Shown: positions 1 through 13,704 of the stretch, piece by piece | Numbering within the stretch: the stretch's first letter is position 1 | How the letters are laid out: the number at the start of each line of letters is the position of its first letter | DNA from: Varroa destructor | Taxonomy: Eukaryota; Arthropoda; Arachnida; Mesostigmata; Varroidae | Reading direction: 5' to 3' | NCBI RefSeq assembly: GCF_002443255.2 | Contig: NW_019211455.1 | Coordinates: 33,693,778-33,757,777, forward strand | DNA: 64,000 nucleotides | The notes under the pieces: model-generated | Told to the model about the DNA's origin: nothing | The model's input: the letters and a program-made list of their open reading frames with translations, nothing else | The model's database searches: none | Made by a program: the position numbers and the translations under genes

Positions 1-3000
1 GCTGATTGACTGACTCATTTGCTGACTCCCAGACCATATCGACTAACTGCACAAAAGGGACCAACCAGACTTAAGTAGTTTTTGATTTCGAGAGACGTTC
101 CGACAGCGGGTAAACGTCAGGGACAAACGCACCCAGGGTTCAAGGCGATTACGGGGGCTATAGAAGAACGAACGGGACAAACGCTTCTATGTTAAGTATC
201 CCAGTTTTCTTATACGAGGAACGAGAACCCCTATCGTTAGCGGGTTCCCTAGAAGGGAAAACCTGATAGACCGATAGCCTGTTTCTGACTGCCGACCCAT
301 TCACACGGTCGGAGTAGAGCAATCTGCTGCCTTGACCTAAACAAATGTAGGCCTCTCAAAGAAACACACCGGCTGCAAGGCAGATTGCAAGAGCTACCCT
401 TAATTCTCTTAAGCGTCTATGAGAGTTATAAAGGTAGATCACCTGATTTATAATGTCGTGTGCCAATTTCAATTTATACTTTCGAAGTGTCAAAGTCCAA
501 ACTGTCACCGCCGATACACCGATTTCTTGTCACCAGTTCAATAAAGCGATAGAACAAAATTTAAAAAGGTTATTCATCGGTCAAGACTATGAAGAAAAGT
601 CCACTGTACATGAAGCACTGTGACGGTTCAGCAGCGCCCACGATAACAGTCACTATGTTTTAGTGTAGCTGCAGCGGCGATCGATTGAACTGGATAGGCA
701 GCACTTTTGAACTCGGTAAATCCCATAACGCAACTTCGTTAGTTATCGAATAGCGAACGTACGATGGAAATATAGCACCACGAGGGAGCTACAATTGGTT
801 TGTGGCCCATTACGTACTGATGTTTTTCTATATAGCTTACTTGGCTCACACTTATCCACGTGTTGGCTTCCATAAACACTGAACGTGTCTGCGAGAAAAT
901 TGCTAGCAACTTAAACGTACTCGGCGACACATTTTCATCCCGCGGCAATTTGATTTAACGTCGCACTGTTCAAGCCTTCTATAGAACTCTCCCTATGCGT
1001 ATCGTGGCTATTTTCAGAATTAACTGACAGGCACAGTCCTTGTACTGCAGTGCGAATTTACGCACAACCGTGTTTCCCGTCAAGACGGCAAAGTCCTGTT
1101 AGGGTGGTAGTATTTCTTGCAACTGCGGCCGTGCCCGATAAGATCGATCCCAAATTTTTCCATTTTCCCAACGGTAGACGTGTAGATTTCTACTCAACGG
1201 AGTAAGGACAGATGTAGTTTTCCTATTTTGTTTAGCACCCCGGCACCTGTTGCAGCTACGTACGCACTGAGATGCTCAGTCTATATTCCGCAGTTTGGAA
1301 AATCACACACCATCAACTAATGTACAGTTGTATTTACATGTGATTGGCACTGATAGGACGTTCGATATACATATGTTTATATATATATATATATGTAGCC
1401 TCAGCTAATTTGGGCAGGAGTGGCCGTGGTCCCCTTCGGACCGGTAGCACATAGGATACTTTTGCTAAGGGCGATTTCATAGATCCTTCCCGCAGCATAT
1501 TTCGAACTTTACAGTATCGTTACATGCTCGCTATTATCTTTCACCTTGTCTTGGCAGGTAAAATCTGCAGGAACCGCACGTTTACGCTTCATCTCGGAGG
1601 AATGACGTAAGGGTTATTTCTTTTCAGAGCACGTTTCAGTAAGTATTAGGTCTTTGCAGCGCACTGTCTTAAACCGTTCGAACTGATCCGGTATAGGAAC
1701 TGACTTCCACCGTGATGAACTTTGCGCAAGTAGCCGATTTTGCGGCTCTTATAAAATGAGCTAAGGAACACGCTGCATTTGAGCCCTTGTTCCTCCAGCA
1801 ATGCTCGTTTAGCATACAAATTGTTTGGATGTTCCCTTGTTCGTCCTGTAATGGCAAAACTACTACTCAAGAAGTTCGGCTGCCTCTGAGAGGAAATGAT
1901 GATAGAGATCCTCTTTGAAGTTGCCCCGTGTAGTCGTCCCATACATAGGAGTCGAACGACACTCAGGACGTCCCTCTCGGTGTCATCTAATCGGCCGATA
2001 ACTCTCGAGCCTGAGCCAGGTGCTCAAATACCTCTAGCCACCTCTTCGGCCGACTTTGTCGAGCGCCATTTCCTGACACGCTGTCTAATCATCTAATAAG
2101 TACTTGACAATTCGGTTCATTAGCGTATACATATTGCCAGCCATCCCACAAAACTGAGCGGACTAGTACAGTTTTGTCATTGGCTGGCAGTAACAAACAA
2201 TCAGCCGTGAACAAGCATTTATTCATTAATTTATAATATATATATTCGTATCAAGAACAAAGCAATCACTTAACACAAAGTAATTATGCAGGTCATTCTT
2301 TAGAAAAATCTTAGTGTTACCTTAACGTTTTTACTACACAACAGACATCTAACAGCGTTTTTTGCAGTTGCTACATGTTTTATCTGAACCGGTTTGCAGA
2401 ATGCTCAGAGTACATACGATATACAGAGCAGAATCGTTTCGTTTAACACGACATAATAGGCTAATTTTGAAATGCCTACGTAATGATGAGTGTTGTGGCC
2501 CCCAGAAACCCTGTAAAAATAACTGGGCACGCCAGCCAGTCAGCTTTCGCTATCGCTAGCCTTTTCGATCCTTCTTCACCTGACTAACGAAACTTATAGA
2601 CGGTCTCAACCTTCTAGAGCAGGAACCTTTGCATTATGAGCATTATAAGCGGCAAAAACCTTCCGGTTCCTTGTTTTGCAGAAGGCGCAGATCACGACAA
2701 AGAACCGAACGAAGAAACGACAGGTATTCGTCAGCAGAACGATAGAGGGCTAACGCTTCACTGTGCTGTTCTCGACTGTTCCCCGGCAAACTGGCTTGTC
2801 GCAGCTGCGGGACCTCCCTCTCGCTGTGCCTCGTTTTGGTGTTGGTGTGAAAGTGCGCTCTCTTCCCCCGCTAGCTCACTGCCTGTTCGTTTTTGTCTAT
2901 AACAACAAGGAAGAAATGATCGAAAAGGAGGAGGAAAAGGGAACATGAGGAGAACGGGAAGGTAATCGAGAAAGGGCCTTCCCATACCTCCGTTCCCTCG

Positions 3001-3447
3001 TTTAGCAGAAAGAAGAGCCACACTTGTATAAAGGTACATATACAGACTTACGCAGATACTCAGCCAGACCAGTGTTTCCCGAGCTACCTAATGCACCGCA
3101 GCCCCTCACCCTACAGCTTCCCCACTGTCCCTGTGTCAGCCTAACGGTTGGCCTATCCCTGTAGCAATAGCACCTGCTTACTGGCAGTCCACCTCTCTGG
3201 CTGCAGCCACACCTATTTTTATGAATATCTCTGCCCGAATATTTACCTCTCACAATAGCCGATAATAAATTAGGACAAGCATGTGGTTAGCGAACAAAAG
3301 AAAACATTTTGCTTTTGCAGTACATGACAGAACGTTGATTATAAATGTAGCACACAAAAGCTAAAGCTTTGAAGCCATAGCAGAGTTAGTAGTCCCCCCC
3401 CCCCTCCCCAGAAGACTTCAGGTTAAAAACCCAGGACCTGAACGCTC
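1..3447. other. Intergenic, no gene recognised
   Basis: I read both strands and found no recognisable protein or RNA gene. The stretch holds one short AT microsatellite (1378-1394), a somewhat GC-richer patch at about 2,640-3,260 whose short open frames match nothing I know, and a run of twelve C residues at 3,393-3,404. An open frame on the minus strand at 1,646-1,942 starts with ATG (98 residues) but has no motif I recognise. Confidence 0.6.
1378..1394. repeat. Short (TA)n microsatellite
   Basis: Seventeen bases of uninterrupted alternating T and A, lying in AT-rich sequence. It is much shorter than the four other AT arrays in this window. Confidence 0.8.
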
Positions 3448-3714
3448 TCAAGGGCAGAAGTGTTGTCGATAAGTATAAATGGTTTTGTTTGATCTGTTCT
3501 CTTCTACCACCTCAAAATATATCTCGCCTGAAAGCACCGTTAAGTCCAAGAATGGATACGTATTTCTCTTTATTTCGCGTATAAATACTAATTCTATTGT
3601 CAGTTTAAATGTCATCAATGAGATATGTTTATGGTGCATTTTTCTACAGTGAGTTTTACATTTACTCTGATTGACAACCGGATTTTTTAAAGGAGCCCCA
3701 CGAGACTTTTGCAT
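3448..3714 (-). mobile_element. Penelope-like retroelement RT fragment (decayed)
   Basis: An 88-codon minus-strand frame opens with ATG at 3714 and reads to a stop at 3448. Its second half has the layout typical of the end of the Penelope-like reverse transcriptase core: a basic or hydrophobic stretch (MTFKLTIE), a hydrophilic linker, the signature YPFLDLTVL (family form: LPFLD followed by V or T), then a beta-strand-like segment and a VVEENRSNKTIYTY block where intact elements carry VYRKPT. Known family facts: Penelope-like elements encode an RT joined to a GIY-YIG endonuclease. I see neither the upstream YxDD motif nor the endonuclease nearby, so this is a short remnant. A chance match is the main alternative. 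Confidence 0.42.
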
Positions 3715-6700
3715 AACACAACCCCAAATTTATGGAACGTATAATATAAAATAGTTGCTTTAGCTTTCACAATCGCGTAGAACATCGACACAGTCGTGTC
3801 ATGACAACTAAATGCGTTCGACAATTTCGGGCATCTGGAAAGCAAGCTTACATATAGGCCATAAAATGACTTAGAATTTATGTTAACAAAGCATTTTGCT
3901 GGGACAGGTCTCGAACGGCAGATCAACAAGTCCTGCTTCCTAGAGGTTTGCCACCACATTACCGAACCATCGATATCTACATTCGATAACTTGAACCGTG
4001 CGGCTGAGAAAAGCTATCGAGCCGGGATAGATAAGAAGGACCAGTGAAAGGCAGACACGCTTTAGTGCAGAATAGAAGAAGACAGCAATAACGTAGTCTC
4101 ATACCACATTTTAGCATTAGCTAGCTGTAAGGCGCTAACCTGCTCATTGAGCCTCCGCCACATGTTGCGATAGGATTACGTTGTTCTATTTCATACATTT
4201 CTGGCCTTGGCCTAGATCTACCTTAGACGCGATCCGATAAACGAACGGACAGGCTGTTCTTCGCTTGTCGCCTCGACCGATCAATAGTAGCGCTCGTATC
4301 GACTCATGGCCTACTCTAACGAGAATAACTACAACAGCAAAATTTAGTTTGAGCTTCATTGGTCGTCTTCTTACACGACGTTCTTATAACATAGTTTTTG
4401 GAATTACTTGTTTCCCTACATGTTGTCAAATTATGCATATGTAACTACCAAATCAACTTATTCAGAAGGATCTTGTAAACTGTATTTAAGAAGTGTGGGG
4501 GTATAGCGATCTTACACCCGACGCTAAAGTGTTAAGTTTAATTCCTATAAGTGTGTTCCACTTATAAATGAGGCAGTGATTATTTTAGTACCGTTTATCC
4601 TTTCTTTTTTAATGAACGTTTTGGAGCATGACGTCTTTATTATTTGTGAGTTCGTGTCTTTTGTGTAGGCATTGTTTTCGGTTAAATAGCCTACATTCGA
4701 CATCATCAACATCTGTTCCGTTTGCGCCTGTATTAATTGTTGGCAGTTCGTAAATCAAATGTTCGACTTGTCTACGCCAAGATAACACGCACAAGTAACC
4801 TAATATTCAGTTTCAGGTCCGGTTCTCCTACTCTATTTTAGCATCGATTCATTAGACTGGATCTTTTCCCGCACGGAATACCCATGCCACCACTTCAGCA
4901 AGCGTCTCGAAGTTTGGTCCGTGACTACGTTACCACCGCGTCATCCTACAGACACCAGCTGTGTAATCTGTAGCATCCCTACAGTCAACCCCACCGGATG
5001 CTACTCGTTCAGCTATGGGTCACCTGGGTCGTTTTCCAAAGAACGATTCGATTAGATCTCCTCGTTTGTCCAAGCCCCTATTGAATTGCACGCTAGTTTA
5101 TGGAAACGCACGGTGGATTCGACTGTTTCGTAATCAAACGCAAGAAACACAGCTGATACGAACCGAACTTGCCGTTTGTGTATAGGCGTTACTATTAGCA
5201 GGACCGAAAGTTACACTTTTTACTGATAAGACGCAGTCTGGTCTCATGTTCCGGTCCAGCGACTAAAACGGATCGAGTTTTCTGCTTAATGCTAATCATG
5301 TATCTACTAATGCTTGTTCTGTCAATGCAGCCAGGTCGAATAGCGGAAACCGTTCGCACACATTGTAAAACGATGTCAGGAAACGTGAAATTTTAACTTG
5401 CGCAATTGTCGCCGCACCTAATGTTTAAGGACCGTACTATAATGTCCAAAATCGCTCCAAGTTATTCTGGGATGTCCTTGTGCGGTGTCATAAACCACAA
5501 CTGATTTTGGTCTTTTTGGTATAAAGTATGGTGGCTCAATGTTCAATGATAGCCATATACCGAGGGTGATTTATCTCAGCTTTAAAACTCCAGATTTTAA
5601 TTGCGGTGCTCGGGTGCCTTATAGCTTCGGCTCTATAGTCTTGGACATTAAAGATTATCATCTAAGTTCCAACTGGTTCAAAAGTCCGTTCAATTTGCTT
5701 GTAATAGTCTGAACCTTATTCCATTTTCGTCAGCCACGCAAACTCTATGAGCCCACATACGAAGACTGAGGTAACACTCTTCGTAATTATTTAGTTCGCT
5801 CTATATACAATATTGAGCCTATTGAAGCTTGCGTACGAATAAAGCAGCGTCAATTTGCTCAAAACGAAATATAGCCAGCTTTGTTTACAAGGCGTTTATT
5901 AATCTCTGGCTCGAACCTCTTAGGTTATATGTTTTTTCACTAGATGGATTAGGTTTTATTTTATTAAAAAGCTCTGTAAAGTATTGGAACTAATATTATT
6001 AATGACAACATTTTATTTAGTGTTTGAAACTATCGTCTAGTATTCCCATGCTGTATCGGAAGTTGCATCTGAATATTTCAGTCCAACACGTGCTAATATC
6101 TCAGGACAAATCATGCCTTTGACCTCGCTCCGCACGGCTTTATTATTCACTGTTCCACCCATACTCAATCATTAAAACTGGTTCGGGACTGAACCCTTCT
6201 TCAACTCAATTTGATCAGGTCAATCGTCTGCCGCAATCTGTGTCCACAATTACACCCCAAAACAAGCTTGTCACCTCGTATCATCTAGCTGATCGATTAC
6301 TTTGACCAAAGGTCGAGAACGGCCTCAAATATTTTTCGTGTTTATTCTGGGTTTTCCACGGCACATATGCTTTCCCTGTTTTGCTTAAACTTGAGCATTA
6401 GATTCTGTTTGCTATCAAGTACTTTGAACACGTTAACGATTTAGAAGTGTGTTATTCCATCGATAAACCCGATTCGCACGAAGCCCCCGAACAGGCGGTT
6501 ATCTGCTGGTGCAATGGCAATTTCATTCTAGTGTTTGCGGCCAAGCGCTTACTTTTACAGAATGGTGCACCAAGCTACGACTACATAGTTGTTTTGTCGT
6601 GGTACAGGATTTGAATGTAAAAGCTTTTGTTGAACTGGATTTTATCTAGTATGTGTCGTCATCCTGTGCGAAACTGACTTATAATATATGCACTGGCCTC

Positions 6701-7369
6701 CTATAGGCCCACTCTCTGAACGTCAGAGTGTTCGAGCCCTAGGTCGGCTGCAAAAAGCCTCCCTTGCTAACAATTTTTCCGTATTCAGACCAGAGCGGTT
6801 GCTCCAATATTGCTATAGCAGCATTTACGCGTAGCGCACAAGCAAACAGTCCATAATAATAGCACAACTGAATGTCTTATTTTATATATGTGGGTATATA
6901 AAGTAATATTTTTCATCGCAAAGTTTTCAAGCTGCGGCAAATGCACCCCTTTGTCTAGACATTTTGCAAACCAGCTTAATTACGATGAAACAATTATTGG
7001 GGTGCGTGTGTATAACGATGATTACACGGTAATCAATCTGCACGCAGGGCTGATGCAGAAATGGCTGCCAGTGCCTTCACATTGTGTTGCTAGTGATATG
7101 ACTTGCAAAGAGGCATAATTCGAGACTCATAAAATTCAATATCTATTGGCTTGAGTTATAAAAGCTTTTCCTGTGTATTATACTTAAAAGTAATGTTATT
7201 TTAATATAATTTCATAGAATTATGGCCACTCTTTGTTTGCTAGCAGCAAAAGCTCAATCATGTTACTTGCGATTCTGGATTAAACAGATAGATAAACCTA
7301 AAGCCACTTCTACGGCAATGCAAAATAAAGGAAATGTTTTCTTACTTTCCTAAAAAGCGGTACCCAATA
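3715..7369. other. AT-rich intergenic stretch
   Basis: No recognisable gene. The only ATG-started frame of note is 6,888-7,118 on the plus strand (76 residues), which contains two closely spaced Cys (SCGKC) and no known domain. Around 6,729 there is a GTTCGAGCCC string like a tRNA B box, but I could not pair it with an A box or a cloverleaf. Confidence 0.6.
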
Positions 7370-7870
7370 TTATTCAAAAATTTTCTTTCGACAGGCTTGC
7401 TTGGAAGGTGAATCCAGCTTAGAAAAGGTCGAAGAATCTAGAGGTGATGCCCAGGGTTTTGGAACAAGCACCTGCTCCAAGAGCGGTGGTTCCCACTTCA
7501 CCGGAGGCCTCGTTTGTTCCGGTAGCGAGAGCTGAGGCAGCAGCAGCAGCAGGAACCGCGGTGGGGTGACACGATATAGGGCTTCCTTTTTTCCGACGAA
7601 CATATCTATGGTACCACTGCCACCTTCGTTCGCTTCTCTCCCTTTTTTGTCCTCAAAATGTCCTGCGTCTCCTGCTTACGGAAATTGAGTACATTGAGTG
7701 GTTCGGCAGGTTTGGTCTCATCAGCACAAGTCTTAGTACATGCTACCGGGCTCCCTGATGTGAGCCCGTCTACCCAGATGGCCTCCACCTCGCTGCCGCT
7801 AGCCTGCACAGGTTCTGCTAAGCTAATTAACTCGTTGCTGCTGCTGCTGCTGCTGCTATTACTGCTTGCT
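7370..7870 (-). CDS. Candidate exon(s), unrecognised Ser/Ala-rich protein
   Basis: I do not recognise this protein. On the minus strand a plausible splice acceptor (CCTATTTCAG, exon from 7870) leads into a frame starting with a Ser-rich run (the complement of the CTG repeat at 7838-7857) and continuing with a soluble, charged sequence to a stop at 7606. Downstream, a second good acceptor (CTGCTGCTGCTGCCTCAG, near 7,530) precedes another open stretch ending at 7,370. Two reading frames are open there, so the exon phase is uncertain. The patch is GC-richer than its neighbours. It could equally be an untranslated or non-coding GC patch. There are no domains, no homology and no proven splicing. 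Confidence 0.22.
7838..7857. repeat. (CTG)6 trinucleotide repeat
   Basis: Six perfect CTG units plus two bases. On the minus strand it encodes the poly-Ser start of the candidate exon at 7,606-7,870. Confidence 0.85.
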
Positions 7871-8504
7871 CTGAAATAGGTCGACCGGGTTCGATCTAGC
7901 CAGGCAATGACTCGATTAAACCTGCACAGGCCTGGAAAACGGGGACAATTGCTATGCTGCTCAAATCTAATAGAGTAACATGCAAGAACGGAATAAGGAG
8001 ACACAGGCTCCTTTTGTTTATTCCAAGCTACTTAGGTACTCTTTCGAAATGTAAGACATGAAGTGTAAAGAAGAAAAAACGTTACTAATCATCTCTCCCG
8101 TATGCAAATTGTTAACTGGAACTTCGCATGTAAAACCTCTGTCTCGCTTGTAGTCATTCAACTTGTCTTACAAATACAATTGTATGTTACACTTAATTGC
8201 TATTAGGCGTACTTGATACATATAGTTCTATAATTAATTATGTTGCGTATCGTGGCAATAATGTCATACATCTTTCTATCATTTAGTGTTATAGCAACAA
8301 ACACATGAGGAAGTATTTCTCTGGCAAGCCGCTTGATAGTTTCGCTAGCTAGGTTGTGTTGGCTGTACTCGGGGCAGGAGAAGACGTCAGAAATAAGGAA
8401 AGGGACCATCTCGGTTAGGAGCCGGCAGGGTTCGGCGTTCGGAGTCCATCGAGGTTCTCGAGGGCGGTGGAGTGGGGAAAGCTATCTTGGGAGGGAGTCT
8501 TCTA

Positions 8505-8594
8505 TTAGTTGGAAGATGGACATGCGTTATTTTTGCCCAGGCAGCCAGGTAGCAGCAAGGCAAGCAAGGCCACTAGCTGCGCCACCTCTGCCAT
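8505..8594 (-). CDS. Possible signal-peptide exon (29 codons)
   Basis: A 29-residue minus-strand frame begins with ATG at 8594 and stops at 8505. It reads like a secretion signal: a short polar start (MAEVAQ), a hydrophobic core (LVALLALLLPG), then CLGKNNACPSSN, with a likely cleavage region after Gly-Cys-Leu-Gly. It lies upstream, in minus-strand order, of the candidate exons at 7,370-7,870, so a small secreted-protein gene is conceivable. No clear GT donor follows the core, and the frame simply ends with TAA, so this may be chance. The leader-like shape is seen directly; the gene model is inference. Confidence 0.2.
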   Translation of the reverse strand: MAEVAQLVALLALLLPGCLGKNNACPSSN

Positions 8595-9170
8595 AGTGGC
8601 AGAATGACACAGCTGCGGCCGCCGCGCGATTTGCTAGTTAGTCCTAGTAGGTTCGTGTAACATCACAGTAGTTGGAGAGATGCGATGCTGATCAAGCCAG
8701 CTATGGCAATATATTGTTGTTGCAAACAAACCGCTCTCCTTACTTCAGTACGTCTGTGCTGGCGGAGAGAAGACAGGAAAGCAACGAGACTGAGACGAGG
8801 ATGTAGCAGCATGCAGTGGTCAAAGCACAAGACAAACGAAGAGACGATTTTCTTAAATTGGCACAGCGAATGCCACAGCAACTAGCAACAAATCATCGCC
8901 TCCAGGGTCCGGAGTGATAATCCGTCGAGTAACCTTCGACCAAAAAACAGGGCATCTAATTCAAGTTGTGTTTTTTTTTCTATGCGAAAATAATTTTATT
9001 ATAAGAAAGAGAGAAAGTGCGTGAAGTTTTTCGAGACAATCCGTATTGGTCGATTTATGAGCGTAATGATATTTAAGTAAATCTGGTATTCCTATATATT
9101 CCGACTAAACACCGCGACCCCAAATAAATAGGTTTACGCTAATAATAAAAACGAGTTATTGTTCTAGTCA

Positions 9171-9211
9171 TTTGTAGTTTCTACATTATGCGATAATGTA
9201 GAAACTGCAAA
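9171..9211. repeat. Inverted repeat, 18-bp arms, 5-base loop
   Basis: The arms 9171-9188 and 9194-9211 are reverse complements except at one position (a G-T pair on one strand), separated by the loop TGCGA. Six bases downstream lies a second small hairpin (arms GCTGGAT 9217-9223 and ATCCAGC 9230-9236). The pair could be a small foldback element or a replication slippage product. No flanking target-site duplication was evident. Confidence 0.8.
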
Positions 9212-12200
9212 AAGAAGCTGGATATGATAATCCAGCGAAATTATACAGTGAATGATTAATGAAAATATACAATTGAAGCAGCGGAATGGTCTCTGGCCTC
9301 GTAGAGATCAGGGACACTTTCGTCGCGTGGGCTCATTTTGCAAAAAAAAATACGAACCAAGAGGCTCTCGAGACAAGAAGGCTTCCGCGAGTTCACTATG
9401 TGTGTTTTACAATATCCACTGCCCACTCTTTCCCTTCTAATTAATCTTTTTTCCGCCTGCTCTGAATCTTTAAATACTTCAGACTCGTCATAAAGATGAC
9501 CTTTTTCGTCTCAAAGGTCTTATACGAATCTACGATTCATTTTGTACGGCTATGGGAGAGAATCACCTCGCGTTGTCTTGTTTTTCCCCTACATGTCAAT
9601 AATGCTAACTTCATGGGATTACCTACACTCTTCCCAAGTCACCAGCAACTACCGAAAAAACATTCACGCAACCCGATAGGGTACAAATGGACTAGTAGCT
9701 CATCTACAGATAATTTTTTATTGACATAATTTTAGCAAAATAAGACAATTACTTTAACCCGATATGAAACTATCAGCCTAAATCCCGCCGATATTTTTAC
9801 GCAGATCTATAGCAACCTAGATAATTGCAAAACTTTAGCGCGAAGTAGTTTCATCGTTCATTGCACTTTTTTTGTTACCGTCCTTGAAAGGTGCTGTGAA
9901 TACCGGTCATCCTTAATACCTGATTTTTTAGTAGGCATTTTTTTCGACCTTTACTGCTATAAAAGAAAGATCTTCTTCTTTGAATTTGGAAATGCAGCAA
10001 GTTATGAACAACCTATATGGACCTCAAGAGTCCTCTTCAACCTTCGTCAGGTCCACTCTGGGTCGAACCAAAGCGGACGATGATTCTAAGTCTTGAGGAG
10101 ATGCAACCCTTAAATGGACTAAGGTTAAATGAAATTTTACGTTTGCATTATTTCGTGCTACTTCGACAAGATGAGTGAGATTTCCTACGCCAATGAAATG
10201 AGTATAATCCTCGTAAGTGTTTGGTACCTCGATGATTTAAGTCTACTTAACAAACAACTATTTGTAGCACTGAACGTATGTTCTTAAGTGAGAATAATCG
10301 AAAAAACATTCGTCGGTAATCTTTACACGCATTGACGCATGTTTCTATCCACAATGACAATGGAAGCTATCGCAAAGGGAAAGGCAACGTATCACTTGGC
10401 CAAAGCAGATTCGGAGAGGCGTGTCTATCTCATAGCTCGTTGTGAAAGCGGCGTGGTGCCGGATCTTGCTGGTGGTGCTATGTCGAATGTAAGCGAAAGC
10501 CGAAAACGCAGAAGCTTCTAGTAACAAAAACAAGGATTTTTAGCACGGTTCCTGTAATCCTATGTCTAGTACGTCCTTGCTTATCAATCCATCCTGCATC
10601 GATTGCGGAGTTAAATGTACCCGGGGGTTTATATAGGCGCTTAGGACCTTTCATATGGGTGAGGTAAATGCAAAGTCATGCAACAAATTTTATGATGCCG
10701 AAGCATGCGATGTCGAAAAAATTCAGCCTGATACAACTCGAGTCTGATTCTGCTTGTTTTATAGAAATGTTGGCTACCTAATTGAATTTCCAATAGATCA
10801 AAGTACCGCATCCATCGGGAACGACTAGTAATAATGCATATGAAAAAATAGAAGGCTATCAACAGCAACTAGCAAACGAAAAGCTAGAGTTGCTTCAAAA
10901 CAGTCGCTTCTTGTATAAAATATAAATAATAAAACAAATTATAAGGTAAGCATACAAATGCTATCGGATCATCATTGTTACTTCTGTGACTACATTCACA
11001 CACAGCCCACAAAGGCTGATGCTTTGTACATAACACATAAATGAAAAAAATTACACCGAGCAACACATTGTCTAAAACGTACCTTCATACAGTTGTTTAA
11101 GTCATATTACTCTTTTCACCAATAGCGGTAAAGAAAAAGTCGCTTGAATAAACACATTTTCCCTACAGCTGTTCGACTGTTGCTCAATGCGAAGTGATTA
11201 CTGCTTTTAAAAAAGTCACCATAAGGTTCGTTAGTGCTCCAGAGAAAGGTCGCATATTTGTTTGCGCTTTTATATACCAAAATGACGTTCTCAACTGATC
11301 TGCCGCCTTTTTTTCTCTCATTTTGGTATCTGTTGTACTGTTTGCCTATCTAATAAACTTTGTTTCTGGAAAACAGTTATATTTTCGTCCATAAATACTC
11401 ACTAGGCCATTAATAAATCATTGCTAACGCGCTGATTTGGTACGCCCGCCACACATTTCCGTTTGTCATCCGTCCGATGGATACTCAGGGAGGATCGCTC
11501 GCACACGCACAAATATATATGTACAGATATACACTTTTGCTCTACTTTGAGTGAAGGAAAATCGTTGTACACTATACATGTACGTTGCATAGATGTGCGC
11601 ATCTTTTCTGTGATACACACAAGGAAACACGGCGCGCGTCTCTTTATGTGTGCATTAATAACCCGACTCAGAGTTATGCATTTATAGCGTTTATAATGTT
11701 GATAAGTAATCGCCTTTTGCGGCTGATGACAAATCAACAAAACCTTGTTAGGGGTACTAAAACGAGTATTTTGACGCTGGTCACTACTCACTTGCACGGC
11801 ATACAGGGCTTAACTATAAAATCCTATTATGTAGAAGTAACCAAGCGCATGGTCTAATTCCTAACGGCCGTATCGGACGTAAGACTTGAAAATCGGCCCA
11901 AGTGAACATCGCTAAGAGATTTTTACTCCAGTCTTCTGCATTTTATCGGCTACTACTGAGCTAAACGATGACGCGAGGCCCAAGGGATATTGGTGCCCAA
12001 AATCAAAAAGAAGTACTCAAAAGAGGGTAAAGAGTAGAATAACGACAGTATGGCTCAGCAGCTATAGCCATCGAACCACCTGTGTTTATCTAAGAATGTA
12101 TTAAGGTGTGGGCAGAGTGAACGTTTTGATCCCATCAAAAAAGGTCTTTTTTTATCGGACCAAGTTGCCCTTAATGCTAGTCTTAGTATGTCCTAGTATG

Positions 12201-13702
12201 CATCAGGAATATTATCGGCCCACCCCCTCCGCCACTTCGATGGCCGAAATAAGTCGCTGCTTGTCGTCTTTTCTTCTCGCCGAATTGCTAGGTGTACATA
12301 GAGCTCGTTGCCCAGGCACTAGGCGGAGCACTCGTTCCTGTTACCTAGCCCGCGCCATTTGTCAACAGAACTAGTATGACACGTATATCATGTATAGGAA
12401 AAAAATAACTTTCTGCATCCAGAAAAATTGTGTAGCACAGTAAATAGTTGGGTCGCGTATAGCGTGCAACAGAGATAGCAACCACCGCCACTAGCTGATT
12501 CGGATGTTCTATTACAGATGTTTTAGTGCTACTATCTAACACATATATGCATTGGCAAGGCTTGCGTTGCGTTTTCTGACAAATAGCTCGTTGTCTGCAT
12601 TTAACCGTAAACGTGGAACGCCATTGCTTAGTCTGATGAGCTACGGCAACACGCGCCGCTGCATCCCGTCAAAGGGGATGTAGGCAGCCTAGTGCAAAGC
12701 CCTCAAGTCCATTGCAGAACGAGTCATTATACCTCTGTCAACTTTGCCATATCGGACATGTCTTAAATTGTGAAGCGCAAAATATAATTACCTTCGCAGC
12801 GGTTTTCCCTAACCGCTTCGCAAACGCAAAGGCGAACTGATACAAAGAGGCTGAATCTGGCATTCAAAATTATCGAGGTTGTCTTGGAATGGCACTTGAT
12901 CACACTGCCACAGATTAAAAGGAAGGTCAAAAATAGACCACGTTAAAATAGCAAGTGTCAAAGACCCGCTGTTCTAGTCAGATTTCATCACACCAGGACG
13001 TCAAATAGCTACATAAGTCTCTCATAGCTTTGAAGCTCTTTTTCAGTTGCAAAAAAAATCTATTCTACATTCTTGGTCTAAAAGGTACGTTTCTTACTCA
13101 GGTGACGACAGATAGGCAGCTCAGTGACCGAGAAATGCTCTGAACCTGAACAAAGGCCTCGGTTGCTATTTTAGTCGAGTTTGTTGACTCACTAGTTGTT
13201 GTTCCTGCTATGGTTAGAAGTGCTGCTATTGCCCAAACGAATAAGAGGGGTTGGTTTGGTTTAACTTAGCAGTCAGTCGAACTCTGCAAAAGGTGAAAGC
13301 AGCGGCGTCGACAGGGACAAGTACCGTTGAAGGTTGCAAAGCCCGACTAAGGACCACGGCCACCTATGTTGATCTGGGTCGAAACCCGAAGGCTATGCTG
13401 CGCGACACTGATTGGGTGCCGGCGTCTGTAGCCCGCTTGTAACGTTCAGAGGCCTTCAAACAGACAGAGATAGTAAAAGGTGAAGGCGACTGTGGAAGGG
13501 AGAGGTGTGTCTTGCAAGCAATGCTACAGCAGCCCGCCCAGGATAATGCAATCAGTTTACTCGACCTACTACTTCGCAAAACAGTGCGTTTCAGGCAGCC
13601 TACCAAGCACAAGAAAACTCGACGGCCAAGCGGATACTTACGCTCAGATTTGGTTCCTAACGTGTCGCCTATCTGTTATATCGACGTCTAGCTTGTCTTT
13701 GT

Positions 13703-13704
<2 letters not shown>

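Noticed and set aside
6715..6750. GTTCGAGCCC, like a tRNA B box
   Set aside because: No matching A box or cloverleaf could be built on either strand.
7884..7900. GGGTTCGATC, like a tRNA B box
   Set aside because: No A box at the right distance and no stems.
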